From Gemmatimonadota bacterium (GTDB taxonomy: Bacteria; Gemmatimonadota; Gemmatimonadetes; Gemmatimonadales; GWC2-71-9): a stretch of 44,781 nucleotides of DNA. Under the pieces are notes generated by a model. That model saw nothing but the letters and a program-made list of their open reading frames with translations. It ran no database searches and had not been told where the DNA came from. Where the stretch lies: NCBI GenBank assembly GCA_003221985.1, contig QHUQ01000125.1:1-44781 (forward strand), given 5' to 3'. Each line of letters opens with the position of its first letter. Positions within the stretch are counted from its first letter, which is position 1. The position numbers and the translations under genes are program-made. Below are positions 10,427 through 18,759 of the stretch, piece by piece.

Positions 10427-11423
10427 GCCGGGAGCCGCGCTCGCTGCGGGTACGGCCATCGAGGTCCAGCCAGTACACGCCGTGCTTCGTCAACTCGGCG
10501 CGCGCGTCAGCGGAAAGCGCGGTTTCGGTGAACAGCGTATCCCCGCGCGCGGGGGTGATGCCGTCCACTCGGGAGCCGCCGCGCAACCACAGCAGGCGCC
10601 ACGTCTTCCGGCCGTAGCGATACAGCCGGACTGACGCCTGATCTTCGACGCTCACGCCACCGTGCTTCAGGAAGCGATCGAATTCGGCCATCATCGTCGC
10701 CACCAGCGCGGCGCGCTCGTCCCGGCTCAGCCGCTTCGGAAAATCGGGCGCGGACCGGATCACTTTCGCCGGATTCCCGACCGCGAGGCTGTTCGCAGGA
10801 ATATTCCCCGAGACGAGTGAATTGGCGCCGATCACGGTGCCGTCACCGATCGTGCTGCCGGGCATGATGAACACGCGCCACGGCAACCACACGCTGTTGC
10901 CGAGGGTGACGGGCTCGTAGGTCACCGGGTATCCATCGAGCTGATTCAGCCAGGCGCCATGGGTGAAGATCAGGCAGTGCCCGCCGATGCCGGTGTCGTC
11001 GCCGATCACCACCGGCTTCGTGGGATTGATGTTCGTGAGCTGCAGGATGATGGTTCGGCTTCCCAGCACGAACTTCGATTCGGGGAGCTGCGGGCCACCG
11101 ACGTACACCTGCTCGCGAATCTTCGCGTCTTCGCCGATCTCGATCACGTTGCACGACAGGTAGCTGAACGTGCCCACGCTCGAGTGGCGGCCGATCCGGA
11201 TCGTTTCGCCCTGTACGACCGCGAGGAATCCGATCTCGACGTGGTCGCCCAGCTCCACGTGCTTGCCGATGACGACGCCGCCGAAACTGATGCGCACACC
11301 TCGCCCGATGCGGTAGCCGAGGAACACGCGATAGGCCAGGACTTTCAGCGGGCTCGGAAGCCAGCCGAAGAGGACGAGATGCCGCCAGGGGATGCGCGTT
11401 TTGGGGAGGAGTGTTTCCGGCAT
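10365..11423 (-). CDS. Left-handed beta-helix (hexapeptide-repeat) acyltransferase
   Basis: A 352-residue protein of the LbetaH acyltransferase type that O-acetylates sugars. Hexapeptide repeats run from about residue 35 to 230 (IGRGVRISFGGVVIGKHVELGDHVEIG, VIGDDTGIGGHCLIFTHG, STIGDGTVIGANSLVSGNI), ending with the common AVGNPAKVI. The last 110 residues form an extra domain I do not recognise (YRYGRKTWRLLWLRGG...). ATG 11423 is the start. It is divergent from the deacetylase-like gene with only 29 bases between them, and its 3' end overlaps the propeller gene from the other strand. A role in capsule or O-antigen decoration is inferred from its neighbours. Confidence 0.87.
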   Translation of the reverse strand: MPETLLPKTRIPWRHLVLFGWLPSPLKVLAYRVFLGYRIGRGVRISFGGVVIGKHVELGDHVEIGFLAVVQGETIRIGRHSSVGTFSYLSCNVIEIGEDAKIREQVYVGGPQLPESKFVLGSRTIILQLTNINPTKPVVIGDDTGIGGHCLIFTHGAWLNQLDGYPVTYEPVTLGNSVWLPWRVFIMPGSTIGDGTVIGANSLVSGNIPANSLAVGNPAKVIRSAPDFPKRLSRDERAALVATMMAEFDRFLKHGGVSVEDQASVRLYRYGRKTWRLLWLRGGSRVDGITPARGDTLFTETALSADARAELTKHGVYWLDLDGRTRSERGSRLTEELALFLGRYGVRLARFQ

Positions 11424-11452
11424 TGGGGTCGTAATGTACGTTTCGTGGCCCT

Positions 11453-12883
11453 GTGATCAAACTCCCCGACGCCAGCGACCAGTCCCGAGCCGAGCGCTTC
11501 GCGCTGGATGTGCTCGTGGACCTTGCGCGGCTTGTGCCCGCCGGGCCGGCGCTTGACGTCGTGCGCGTCGAGTTGAGTGAGCAGGCGCCGCGCGCTTTGC
11601 GGGGCTGGATGGCGGCGGGGTGGGGGATCGACGTCGCCGACGGCGTCGTCCGCGTGCCGCGTGCCGTGCTGCAACTCGTGATCGAAGTCGCCGGCGCGGC
11701 ATCGGAACAGCGGGCCCGCGACCGGGACGGCTATGACCGCGTCCCTTCTTCGGCAAACCCACTGGTGCGTGAGGGGCTCGAACGCGAGCCGGCGATTCAT
11801 CGCGCCGCCCTCGCCTTGCAAGCGGCGGCTCGCAAGGCGGCGGGGCGGCGGGCATTCCGAACGATCGCTCCATGGCCGGAGGGACACCGCTGGGCCGCAG
11901 CGTTTACACACGATCTGGATGTCGTTTCCTGGTGGCCCGCGTTCACACTGCTTCGCATGATGGAGCTGACCCGGAAGGGCGCCCTTGCTCAGATGGGGCG
12001 CGTGGCGGCCGCGGCCCTAAGGAGCGTGGGATTCGATCCCGTAACCCGCGGCGTCACCGGCGTGCTCGACTACGAAGCGAGTGCGCGCATCCGGTCCACG
12101 TGGTTCATCCTGTGTGGAACGCCGACGCTGCAAACGATGCGCGCCGGCGACCTCACCTACCGACCCGAGTCGTCCAAGGCGCGCGGGATCCTTGCTCAGG
12201 TTCGCTCGGCCGGCCATGAGATTGGGTTGCACGGCAGCTTCGAGACACTCGACAATAGCGAGGCGTTCAACGCGCAGCGGCTGCGGCTGGTAGAAATCGC
12301 CGGCTCACCCGTCCACGGAATTCGGCAGCACTACGTTCGCATCCACCCGGGCGTCACCGAGCACGCCATGGCGGAGGCCGGCTTCAGTTACGACACGACG
12401 TTCGGCTTTCCCGATCGGAACGGCTTCCGGCTCGGCGTCGCCGACGTGGTGCCGAGGTGGGATGCCGCTGGCAACCATCCGATCGCCATCGACGAAGTCC
12501 CGTTCACCTGGATGGATCGCGCGCTGAGCAAGTATCGCGGCGTCGAGAGTCCCCCCGCCTGGTCAGCCGACGCGCTGGAGCTCGCGGCAACCGCTCGTGC
12601 CGTCGGAGGATTGTGGGTGGGGTTGTGGCATCCCAATCTCACGCCAGCCTTGGGCTTCCCCGACGCGCCCCCCGCCTATGGGGCAACACTTGCCGGCGTG
12701 CTCGCCGAGTCACCCTTTGTGGCCCCGCTCGACACGATCGTGCAGTGGTGTCGGGCGCGCCGCGCCGTGCGGGCAACGGGAATCACGCCGGACGGGAAAA
12801 TCGAGGCGTCGGCTGGGGCGAAGGTCCCGTTTCAGCTACGGCTGGAAGACGCCGACGGTACAGCGGCCGAAGCCACGCGATAG
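11453..12883 (+). CDS. Polysaccharide deacetylase-like (NodB/CE4-type) protein
   Basis: A 476-residue soluble protein starting at GTG 11453. After a helical region of about 140 residues, a deacetylase-like core is visible: AFTHDLDVVSWW (about 150, in place of the TFDDG motif, with HD-x-D residues that could bind metal), STWFILCG, and GHEIGLHGSFETL (about 260, resembling the second metal motif). FSYDTTFGFPDRNGFRLG and GLWVGLWHPN follow. This resembles a branch of the family seen in glycan clusters rather than classical NodB. It probably acts on a surface polysaccharide precursor; the substrate is unknown. Its 3' end overlaps the GT4 gene on the other strand by 52 bases. Confidence 0.75.
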   Translation: MIKLPDASDQSRAERFALDVLVDLARLVPAGPALDVVRVELSEQAPRALRGWMAAGWGIDVADGVVRVPRAVLQLVIEVAGAASEQRARDRDGYDRVPSSANPLVREGLEREPAIHRAALALQAAARKAAGRRAFRTIAPWPEGHRWAAAFTHDLDVVSWWPAFTLLRMMELTRKGALAQMGRVAAAALRSVGFDPVTRGVTGVLDYEASARIRSTWFILCGTPTLQTMRAGDLTYRPESSKARGILAQVRSAGHEIGLHGSFETLDNSEAFNAQRLRLVEIAGSPVHGIRQHYVRIHPGVTEHAMAEAGFSYDTTFGFPDRNGFRLGVADVVPRWDAAGNHPIAIDEVPFTWMDRALSKYRGVESPPAWSADALELAATARAVGGLWVGLWHPNLTPALGFPDAPPAYGATLAGVLAESPFVAPLDTIVQWCRARRAVRATGITPDGKIEASAGAKVPFQLRLEDADGTAAEATR

Positions 12884-14052
12884 ACAGCGTCCCACTTCGT
12901 GGTGATCACGTCCCAGTTGAAGCGGGTACGCAGCCGGTCGCGTCCCGCTTCAGCGAGCCGCCGTGCGAGTGCCGGATCCCCCGCGACGCGCTCGATCGCG
13001 TCGGCGAGTGCCTGCGGATCCGCCGGCGGCACCAGCAGGCCGGACACGCCGTCTTCGATGATGTCGGGAATTCCTCCCACACGACTCGCGATGACCGGCA
13101 TGCAGTAGCTCATCGCGTCGAGCAGCGCGACGCCGAGTCCCTCGGTGTCGCCGCGCGCGTCGATGATCGACGGCAGGACCAGGACGTCGGACGTGAGAAA
13201 GGCCAGGTGCAGCTCGGTGTCCGGCACTTTGTTGCGGAAGTCGACGGCGATGTTGCGCTCGCGGGCGAGTGCCGCGAGCCGCTCGCGCTCCGGGCCGATG
13301 CCGATCGCGACGATGCGTGCCGGCACGCGGTCTCGCAACCGCGCGGCCGCATCGATCAAGTACGCGAGGCCCTTGAGCTCAACCAGCCGGCCGACGAACA
13401 GAATCGTCACTGGCCGGCCGTCTCCCGACGCGAGGGCACGGGGGGCTGCATCGCCCCTGCCCGGAAACGACGTCGTGTAGGGGATGACGTCGACGGGGAC
13501 GTCGACGAGCTCGCGGATCTCGCGCGCGGTTTCGGAGGAAATCGCCACCACGCGATCGGCCCAACGACACGCCCAGCGCAGAAATCCCTTGAGGAAGGGC
13601 AGGGAACGCTTTACCCACCGCAATTCGATGCCGTAGAAGGTCAGCACGACAGCGGCCCGACGCGGCCGGCGTGCCGCCCATCCCCAGAGCGCCAGCGGGA
13701 CCGGCCAATGCACGTGGACGACGTCGTAGCGCTCGCGGCGGCACAGCCGCCATGCGGCGATCATCCCGAAGATCACGAACGGCGCGGGCATCAGGCGGTA
13801 GAGCAGCGAACGCCGCATCCGGTCGGCGGCCGACTCGTCATGCGTCAGCGCCTCCCACCGCGCAAAGAAGTAGCGGAAGCGGTGCACCGGGATCCCGGCG
13901 AACTCGTGATCCGCCGAGCCGTGATAGGAGGGCGCGAAAACCTGCGCATCGTGACCGGCGGCGCGCTGGCGTTTGATCAACTCCACCAGCCACGGCGCGA
14001 TGATGTCGCGCTCATCGCGGGGAAACGCCGTCACCAAATGCAGGATGCGCAT
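12832..14052 (-). CDS. GT4 family glycosyltransferase (GT-B fold)
   Basis: A 406-residue GT-B enzyme. The N-terminal acceptor domain opens with MRILHLVTAFPRDERDIIAPWL and has a DVVHVHWPVPLAL segment. The C-terminal Rossmann domain contains TILFVGRLVELKGLAYLIDA (about 220-240), the nucleotide-sugar region EGLGVALLDAMSYCMPVIASRVGGIPDII with the family's E-x7-E arrangement, and GLLVPPADPQALADAI. No membrane helix is clear. The start is ATG 14052, 63 bases from the divergent methyltransferase. It probably adds a sugar in the surface-glycan pathway encoded around it. Confidence 0.93.
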   Translation of the reverse strand: MRILHLVTAFPRDERDIIAPWLVELIKRQRAAGHDAQVFAPSYHGSADHEFAGIPVHRFRYFFARWEALTHDESAADRMRRSLLYRLMPAPFVIFGMIAAWRLCRRERYDVVHVHWPVPLALWGWAARRPRRAAVVLTFYGIELRWVKRSLPFLKGFLRWACRWADRVVAISSETAREIRELVDVPVDVIPYTTSFPGRGDAAPRALASGDGRPVTILFVGRLVELKGLAYLIDAAARLRDRVPARIVAIGIGPERERLAALARERNIAVDFRNKVPDTELHLAFLTSDVLVLPSIIDARGDTEGLGVALLDAMSYCMPVIASRVGGIPDIIEDGVSGLLVPPADPQALADAIERVAGDPALARRLAEAGRDRLRTRFNWDVITTKWDAVYRVASAAVPSASSSRS

Positions 14053-14115
14053 GGCCTCGAAGATAAGTAAGTTTCGCGTTCGTTTGCGCGCACCACAGAG
14101 TTAGGAGCTTCACGA

Positions 14116-14733
14116 ATGGCGAAACGCATAGCCCCGGGCTCGCCCGAGCTGGCCGCGTTCTATAGCGACCGCACCGGATGGCGGAACTGGGGTGAGGAAA
14201 GCATCCGCTATCGGCTCGCCCAAAAGCTCGCGCAAACGCAACCCGGGCACGCCGTCCTCGACATTGGCGGGCGCGAAGGCGACATCCGCAAGTTCCTGCC
14301 GCCGGGGATCACGTATCAGGGGCTGGACATCGCACCCGAGTTCGCGGGTCCCGATGTGCTCATCCACGACATCACCAAGGGCCTGCCGTTTCCCGACGCG
14401 TCGTTCGACCGCGTCTTCATGATCGAGGTGCTGGAACACACGCCCACCGCTTTCCAGACGGCGGGGGAAGTGTATCGGGTGCTCCGGCCGGGCGGCGTTT
14501 GGGTCGTCTCGGTACCGAATCCCTACCACTTCAAAGAGATCATCTGGAATCTGTTGGGCGTCGCCGACAAATGGGGCCACGTCTACAGCTGGACCAAGCA
14601 GACGATGACCCGGCTGGGCGAGATGAACGGCTTCCGGCGTGCTGACTACGCGGGGACCTACATCTATCCACCGATTCCCGCGCCCTGGTGGCTGTTGGGG
14701 CGGTCCATCGCCTACAAGTTCGTGAAGGATTGA
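14116..14733 (+). CDS. Class I SAM-dependent methyltransferase
   Basis: A 205-residue methyltransferase (Methyltransf_11/23-like). It has the SAM motif AVLDIGGREGDIRKFLP (about 45-60), DIAPEF at the end of strand 2, LPFPDASFDRVFMIEVLEHT (about 92-112) and EVYRVLRPGGVWVVSVPNPYH. A clear ribosome site AGGAG (14103-14107) lies eight bases before ATG 14116, which fixes the start. It opens the + run methyltransferase, flippase-like protein, YfhO, mannose synthase and dapF, with TTGA, a short gap and an 8-base overlap at the first junctions. The substrate, probably a lipid or sugar, is unknown. Confidence 0.9.
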   Translation: MAKRIAPGSPELAAFYSDRTGWRNWGEESIRYRLAQKLAQTQPGHAVLDIGGREGDIRKFLPPGITYQGLDIAPEFAGPDVLIHDITKGLPFPDASFDRVFMIEVLEHTPTAFQTAGEVYRVLRPGGVWVVSVPNPYHFKEIIWNLLGVADKWGHVYSWTKQTMTRLGEMNGFRRADYAGTYIYPPIPAPWWLLGRSIAYKFVKD

Positions 14734-15647
14734 GAGCCGGTTGGCTGCGGGCGGCCAAAATTGCCGCCACGATCGTTGTGCTGGCCCTGATCGGGCGCTC
14801 GATCACCCGCAACTGGGCCGCATTTCAATCGGTGCATGTCACCCTCGACATCCGGATCGGATGGCTGGTGGCCTCAGTCGCAACCGTATTCATCACCTAC
14901 GGCATTCAGATCGAGTCGTGGCGCCGCATGCTGCGGGGATGGAGCCAGCAAATTCCCTACACGAGTGCCGCCCGGGCGTGGGCGCTTTCCAATCTCGGCC
15001 GGTACATCCCCGGCAAGGTGTGGAGCGTCGCGGGGCTCGTGGTGCTCGCGGAGCGCGCCGGTGTGCGCCGCAGCGCCGCCGCCATCTCGGCGTTCGCGAT
15101 GCAGGCCGTCGTGCTGGGAACGGGCGTCGTGCTCATCGCGCTCGCCACGCCGCACGCCGCCTCCCCGGTGTTGCTGGGAGGAGCGGTGCTGGTGGCGCTC
15201 GTCCTGATCGGCGTATTGGCCTGGCCGCGGACCGCGCTCTGGCTTGGCAAGCTTGCCGATTCGACGACCCCGCTGCCACCGTTGCCGGCATCGGCGATCA
15301 TCCTCTCGAGCGGTCTGATGCTCATCAGCTGGGCCACGTTCGGGGTCGCATTTTGGATGCTCGTCCGAAGCCTCATGTCCACCGCGATCGTGCCGCTGCC
15401 GCCCGCGATGGGTATGTTCGCGCTCGGATATGTCATGGGGCTCGTCGCCGTCATCGCCCCCGGCGGCATCGGCGTGAGGGACCTCGCACTGGTCGGATTT
15501 CTCACGCCGTTGCTCGGCAGCGGGGGAGCGGTGGCCGTGAGTCTTGCGTCGCGCGTCCAGCTGACACTGACCGAAACGGGCGCGGCAGGCATTGCGCTCC
15601 TCCTTAAAGGCCCAGCTCCCGTAGGCAAGGAGAATCTCGCTGAATAA
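14730..15647 (+). CDS. Flippase-like membrane protein of the lysylphosphatidylglycerol synthase TM (UPF0104) family
   Basis: About 305 residues with seven or eight hydrophobic helices. AWALSNLGRYIPGKVWSVAGL (about 80-100) is characteristic of this family, as is APGGIGVRDLALVGFL near the end. Members are proposed to flip lipid-linked sugars or to modify membrane lipids, which fits its place next to glycosyltransferases. I start it at TTG 14730, which shares TTGA with the methyltransferase stop. The frame is open back to ATG 14688, and the sequence does not settle the choice. Confidence 0.82.
   Translation: MRAGWLRAAKIAATIVVLALIGRSITRNWAAFQSVHVTLDIRIGWLVASVATVFITYGIQIESWRRMLRGWSQQIPYTSAARAWALSNLGRYIPGKVWSVAGLVVLAERAGVRRSAAAISAFAMQAVVLGTGVVLIALATPHAASPVLLGGAVLVALVLIGVLAWPRTALWLGKLADSTTPLPPLPASAIILSSGLMLISWATFGVAFWMLVRSLMSTAIVPLPPAMGMFALGYVMGLVAVIAPGGIGVRDLALVGFLTPLLGSGGAVAVSLASRVQLTLTETGAAGIALLLKGPAPVGKENLAE
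15627..15632 (+). promoter_or_regulatory. Shine-Dalgarno AAGGAG pointing to a CTG start for the YfhO-type gene
   Basis: AAGGAG at 15627-15632 is followed after seven bases by CTG 15640, in frame with the downstream YfhO-type protein. The first ATG in that frame (15727) has no ribosome site and would begin directly in the first membrane helix. I therefore favour CTG 15640 as the start. This is inference from one site. Confidence 0.6.
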
Positions 15648-18024
15648 ACAGACGCAGCAGGCGCAGCAGACGCAGCAGGTAACCGCGTACGAGCCGAAGC
15701 GTCCGACGCGGTACGCTGCCGGATTCATGGTGCTGTTCGTGGCGGTGCTCGCGTTTCCGATGCTGCGCGGCCAATGGTTGGCGGCCCCGATGAGCGACCA
15801 GTACGCCAGTGCCTACGCGGTGCACGAGTGGCAAGCGGAAGAGTGGCGCGCGACGGGACAGCTGCCGCTGTGGAATCCGATGATCATGGACGGGCTGCCG
15901 TACATCGCACCCGTGACGCACGGCGACGTGCTCTATCCGACGTCGTTCCTGCGGTGGTTCCTGTCGGCCGATAAGGTCACCAACCTCGGATTCGTCCTTC
16001 ACTACATACTCGCCGGCTTGTTCACGTTTCTTTTTTTGCGACGCCTCAAGGTTTCCTGGGTCGGTTCCGCAGTCGGAGGGCTCGCGTACCAGCTGTCCGG
16101 AATCATCATTTCGTACGCGCGTCCCGGTCACGATGGGAAGCTGTTTGTCTCGACGATGCTCCCGCTGGCGTGTCTGGCGCTACTCGCAGCGCTGCGCGAT
16201 CGACGCGCATGGGGCTATCCGCTCCTCGCCGTGGCCGTGGCGCTCTGTCTCCTGAGTCCGCACGTGCAGACGACGTACTATCTGCTCATCGCGACAGGCC
16301 TGTGGGCGCTGTATCTGACGTTCGGTGAACCGACGACCGAGCCCGTCCGCCCACGGCTGATGCGTCTGGGAATCGTGCTTGCCGCGGTCATTGCGGGCTT
16401 CGGCATCGCGGCGCCGCAGATTCTCCCGTTCCTCGAGTACATCCCACATTCGCCACGCGCCGTCGCGTATTCGGGCGCGTTCGAGAGCGCGGCGTCGTAC
16501 GGCGTGCCCTGGGACCACGTGCCGGGATTCTTCCTCGCCGGATTTGTGGGCGAATCGAACACCTACTGGGGCTCGAATCCGCTCAAGCTCCACTCGGAGT
16601 ACCTCGGCCTACCGGTGCTCGCGCTCGCGATCCTCGGCCTTGGGGGAAATCCGGACCGGCGGCGGCTGATTTGGTGGTTGGGCGGCATTGGCATCCTGTT
16701 CTTGCTCATCGCCCTCGGCAACGCGACGCCGTTCTACAAGCTGTGGTGGAGCGTCATGCCGTACGTGCGCAAGACGCGCGCACCCGGCATGGTCTTCTTT
16801 GTCGTCGCGTTCTGCACGGCCGCGCTCGCGGCGTTCGGGAGCACACGGCTCGAGCGCAAAGAGGGGGCGACGCACGTGCGCGCCTGGCTCGTTACGGCCG
16901 GCATCATGGCGTTGCTCGGGCTCGCAGGGGTTTTTGGTCATCTCGCCGAGACGTTCGCGTCGCCGGAACATGTCCCGCTCGCACAGGCGTTGAGCTCCTC
17001 GATTCGCGTGTCGGCGTTTATCGGAGCCGTTGCCCTGTTTGCCGTCGCGCTGCTGGCGTTCGGCTACCTGCGGGGCAGTGTGCCGGCCCTCACGTTCGCT
17101 CTCGGGCTGCCGCTGCTCGTGGGCGCAGATCTCTGGCGCGACGGGCGGCGCTTCTGGCTGTACTCCGGTCCGCCGAACGAAACGCTGTATCGTCCGGACG
17201 CGATCGTGACGCGCCTGCGCGCGGAACCGAAACCGTTTCGCGTCCTGGATTTCAATGTGTATCCGGAGAATGCCTTGATGGCGCACGGCATCCCGCAGGT
17301 CCTGGGATACCAGGGGAACGAGCTCCGCTATTTCGACGAGCTGATCGGCGGCCGCCCCGGCACACAGAATGGCGCGCGCTTTCTCCTCACGTCGACCAAA
17401 CTGTGGGACCTGCTCGCCGTTCGGTTCGTCCTCCTCTCCGATACGGTGCGGATTCCGGGTTACCATAGGACACTCGGCCCCGTCGAGACCGCACCCGGAA
17501 GCCGTGGCTACCTCTACGAAGCCGACACCGCGCCGCCCTACGCACGCGTCGTTCCCGCGGCCGTAAAAGTCGGGGCCGATTCGCTGGTTCCTCCGACGCT
17601 CGCCGATCCGCGGATGCCCGGATATGACCGGGTTGTCCTGCTTCCAACTGCGGCTCCGATCAATCCGCCGCCGCTGAGCGGTTTGCCGCCTGCGTCCGCG
17701 TCGCGCGCGCGGGTAACCGCGTGGGATGCGGGGAAGATGACCATCGAGCTCGAGCCGGCACCACGTGACCCGAGCTACGTGCTCATCGCGGAAAACTGGT
17801 ATCTCGACTGGCGGGTCAGCATCGATGACCACCCGGGACAGGTCCTGCGTGGTGACCACGCGCTCCTGACGATCCCGGTGGGACCGGGTGCCAAGAAGCT
17901 CGAGCTGAGCTATTACTCGCGCTCGTTCGCGCGAGGGAAGGTCATCGGGCTCTTCACGCTGCTCCTCGTCATAGCGGCGTTCGTCGTCCCGCCTGTATTG
18001 GAACGGAGACGCCGGCGTGGCTGA
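15640..18024 (+). CDS. YfhO-family multi-spanning membrane protein (putative glycosyltransferase)
   Basis: A large membrane protein: 765 residues from ATG 15727, or about 794 from CTG 15640, which has a good Shine-Dalgarno site. It has about a dozen hydrophobic helices in the first 470 residues. These include the early periplasmic motif DQYASAYAVHEWQAEEWRATGQLPLWNP and AYQLSGIIISYARPGHDGKLF, typical of YfhO/GT39-like polyprenol-dependent transferases. A periplasmic C-terminal domain (about 480-735) with YVLIAENWYLDWRVSIDD and one last helix complete it. YfhO is linked to teichoic acid or glycolipid sugar addition in other bacteria. Paired here with a polyprenol-phosphate mannose synthase, it may use the lipid-linked sugar that enzyme makes. 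Confidence 0.85.
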   Translation: MNKQTQQAQQTQQVTAYEPKRPTRYAAGFMVLFVAVLAFPMLRGQWLAAPMSDQYASAYAVHEWQAEEWRATGQLPLWNPMIMDGLPYIAPVTHGDVLYPTSFLRWFLSADKVTNLGFVLHYILAGLFTFLFLRRLKVSWVGSAVGGLAYQLSGIIISYARPGHDGKLFVSTMLPLACLALLAALRDRRAWGYPLLAVAVALCLLSPHVQTTYYLLIATGLWALYLTFGEPTTEPVRPRLMRLGIVLAAVIAGFGIAAPQILPFLEYIPHSPRAVAYSGAFESAASYGVPWDHVPGFFLAGFVGESNTYWGSNPLKLHSEYLGLPVLALAILGLGGNPDRRRLIWWLGGIGILFLLIALGNATPFYKLWWSVMPYVRKTRAPGMVFFVVAFCTAALAAFGSTRLERKEGATHVRAWLVTAGIMALLGLAGVFGHLAETFASPEHVPLAQALSSSIRVSAFIGAVALFAVALLAFGYLRGSVPALTFALGLPLLVGADLWRDGRRFWLYSGPPNETLYRPDAIVTRLRAEPKPFRVLDFNVYPENALMAHGIPQVLGYQGNELRYFDELIGGRPGTQNGARFLLTSTKLWDLLAVRFVLLSDTVRIPGYHRTLGPVETAPGSRGYLYEADTAPPYARVVPAAVKVGADSLVPPTLADPRMPGYDRVVLLPTAAPINPPPLSGLPPASASRARVTAWDAGKMTIELEPAPRDPSYVLIAENWYLDWRVSIDDHPGQVLRGDHALLTIPVGPGAKKLELSYYSRSFARGKVIGLFTLLLVIAAFVVPPVLERRRRRG
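15649..15678 (+). repeat. Short tandem repeat, 9-bp unit, about 3.3 copies
   Basis: CAGACGCAG, CAGGCGCAG and CAGACGCAG follow each other without gaps, then CAG. If translated from CTG 15640 they give a Gln/Thr-rich tail (QTQQAQQTQQ) before the first membrane helix of the YfhO-type protein. Copy number could vary between strains. Confidence 0.85.
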
Positions 18025-18739
18025 GCGCGCGCTCGTCGTCATTCCGACCTACAACGAGGCGACGAACCTCCCGCAGATTGTGCCGCAGGTGCTGGGGCAG
18101 GATCCGCGGCTCGAGGTGCTCGTCGTCGATGACGCGTCGCCCGACGGCACGGGACGGATCGCCGACGACATGGCGCGCGCCAATCCGCGCCTTCATGTGT
18201 TACATCGCGAGGGGAAGATGGGGCTGGGGACAGCCTACATCACTGGGTTCAAGTGGGCGCTGGAGCGGGGGTACGATTACGTGTTCGAGATGGACGCCGA
18301 CTTCCAGCACGATCCCGCACACCTCAAGGAGTTTCTCACGGCCATTCAGGATGCCGACGTCGTGCTGGGCTCGCGTTACCTGGACGGAAAGGTGACCATC
18401 GTCAATTGGCCGATGAGCCGCCTCATGCTATCGTACTGCGCCAACATCTACGCCCGCTGGTTCACAGGTCTCAGGATCTGGGACCTGACGGGAGGGTTCA
18501 AGTGCTTTCGCAGGCGAGTGCTCGAGGCGATCGATCTCTCGCAGGTCGGATCCAACGGCTACGCCTTTCAAATCGAGATGAGTGTGCGCGCATGGCGAAA
18601 AGGGTTCAAGCTCCGGGAGATCCCGATCGTGTTCGTCGACCGGACCGAGGGGCAGAGCAAGATGAACAAGGCCATCGTCCGCGAGGCGGTATGGAAGGTG
18701 CCGCGCCTGCGGCTCATGGCCTGGTTCGGCCGCATCTAG
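18017..18739 (+). CDS. Polyprenol-phosphate mannose synthase-like glycosyltransferase (GT2, DPM1 type)
   Basis: Transfers a hexose, typically mannose from GDP-mannose, to a polyprenol phosphate on the cytoplasmic face. The 240-residue protein is a complete GT2: VVIPTYNEATNLPQI at the N-terminus, VVDDASPDGT, the D-x-D motif in EMDADFQHDP (about 95), GSRYLDG and DLTGGFKCFRRRVLEAIDL, the last being typical of Dpm1. No C-terminal membrane helices are present. The start is GTG 18017, overlapping the YfhO-type gene by eight bases. It contrasts with the truncated GT2 at 8106, which lacks the first of these motifs. Confidence 0.92.
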   Translation: MAERALVVIPTYNEATNLPQIVPQVLGQDPRLEVLVVDDASPDGTGRIADDMARANPRLHVLHREGKMGLGTAYITGFKWALERGYDYVFEMDADFQHDPAHLKEFLTAIQDADVVLGSRYLDGKVTIVNWPMSRLMLSYCANIYARWFTGLRIWDLTGGFKCFRRRVLEAIDLSQVGSNGYAFQIEMSVRAWRKGFKLREIPIVFVDRTEGQSKMNKAIVREAVWKVPRLRLMAWFGRI

Positions 18740-18759
18740 TCGGCCTTCCGATCTATAAG

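Noticed and set aside
12457..14070. 537-codon + strand frame opposite the GT4 gene
   Set aside because: The minus strand has clear GT4 motifs and a plausible start; the + translation is low-complexity Arg/His/Asp sequence.
15649..15678. 9-bp tandem repeat as part of a CRISPR array
   Set aside because: The units are contiguous without spacers and lie in a coding frame.
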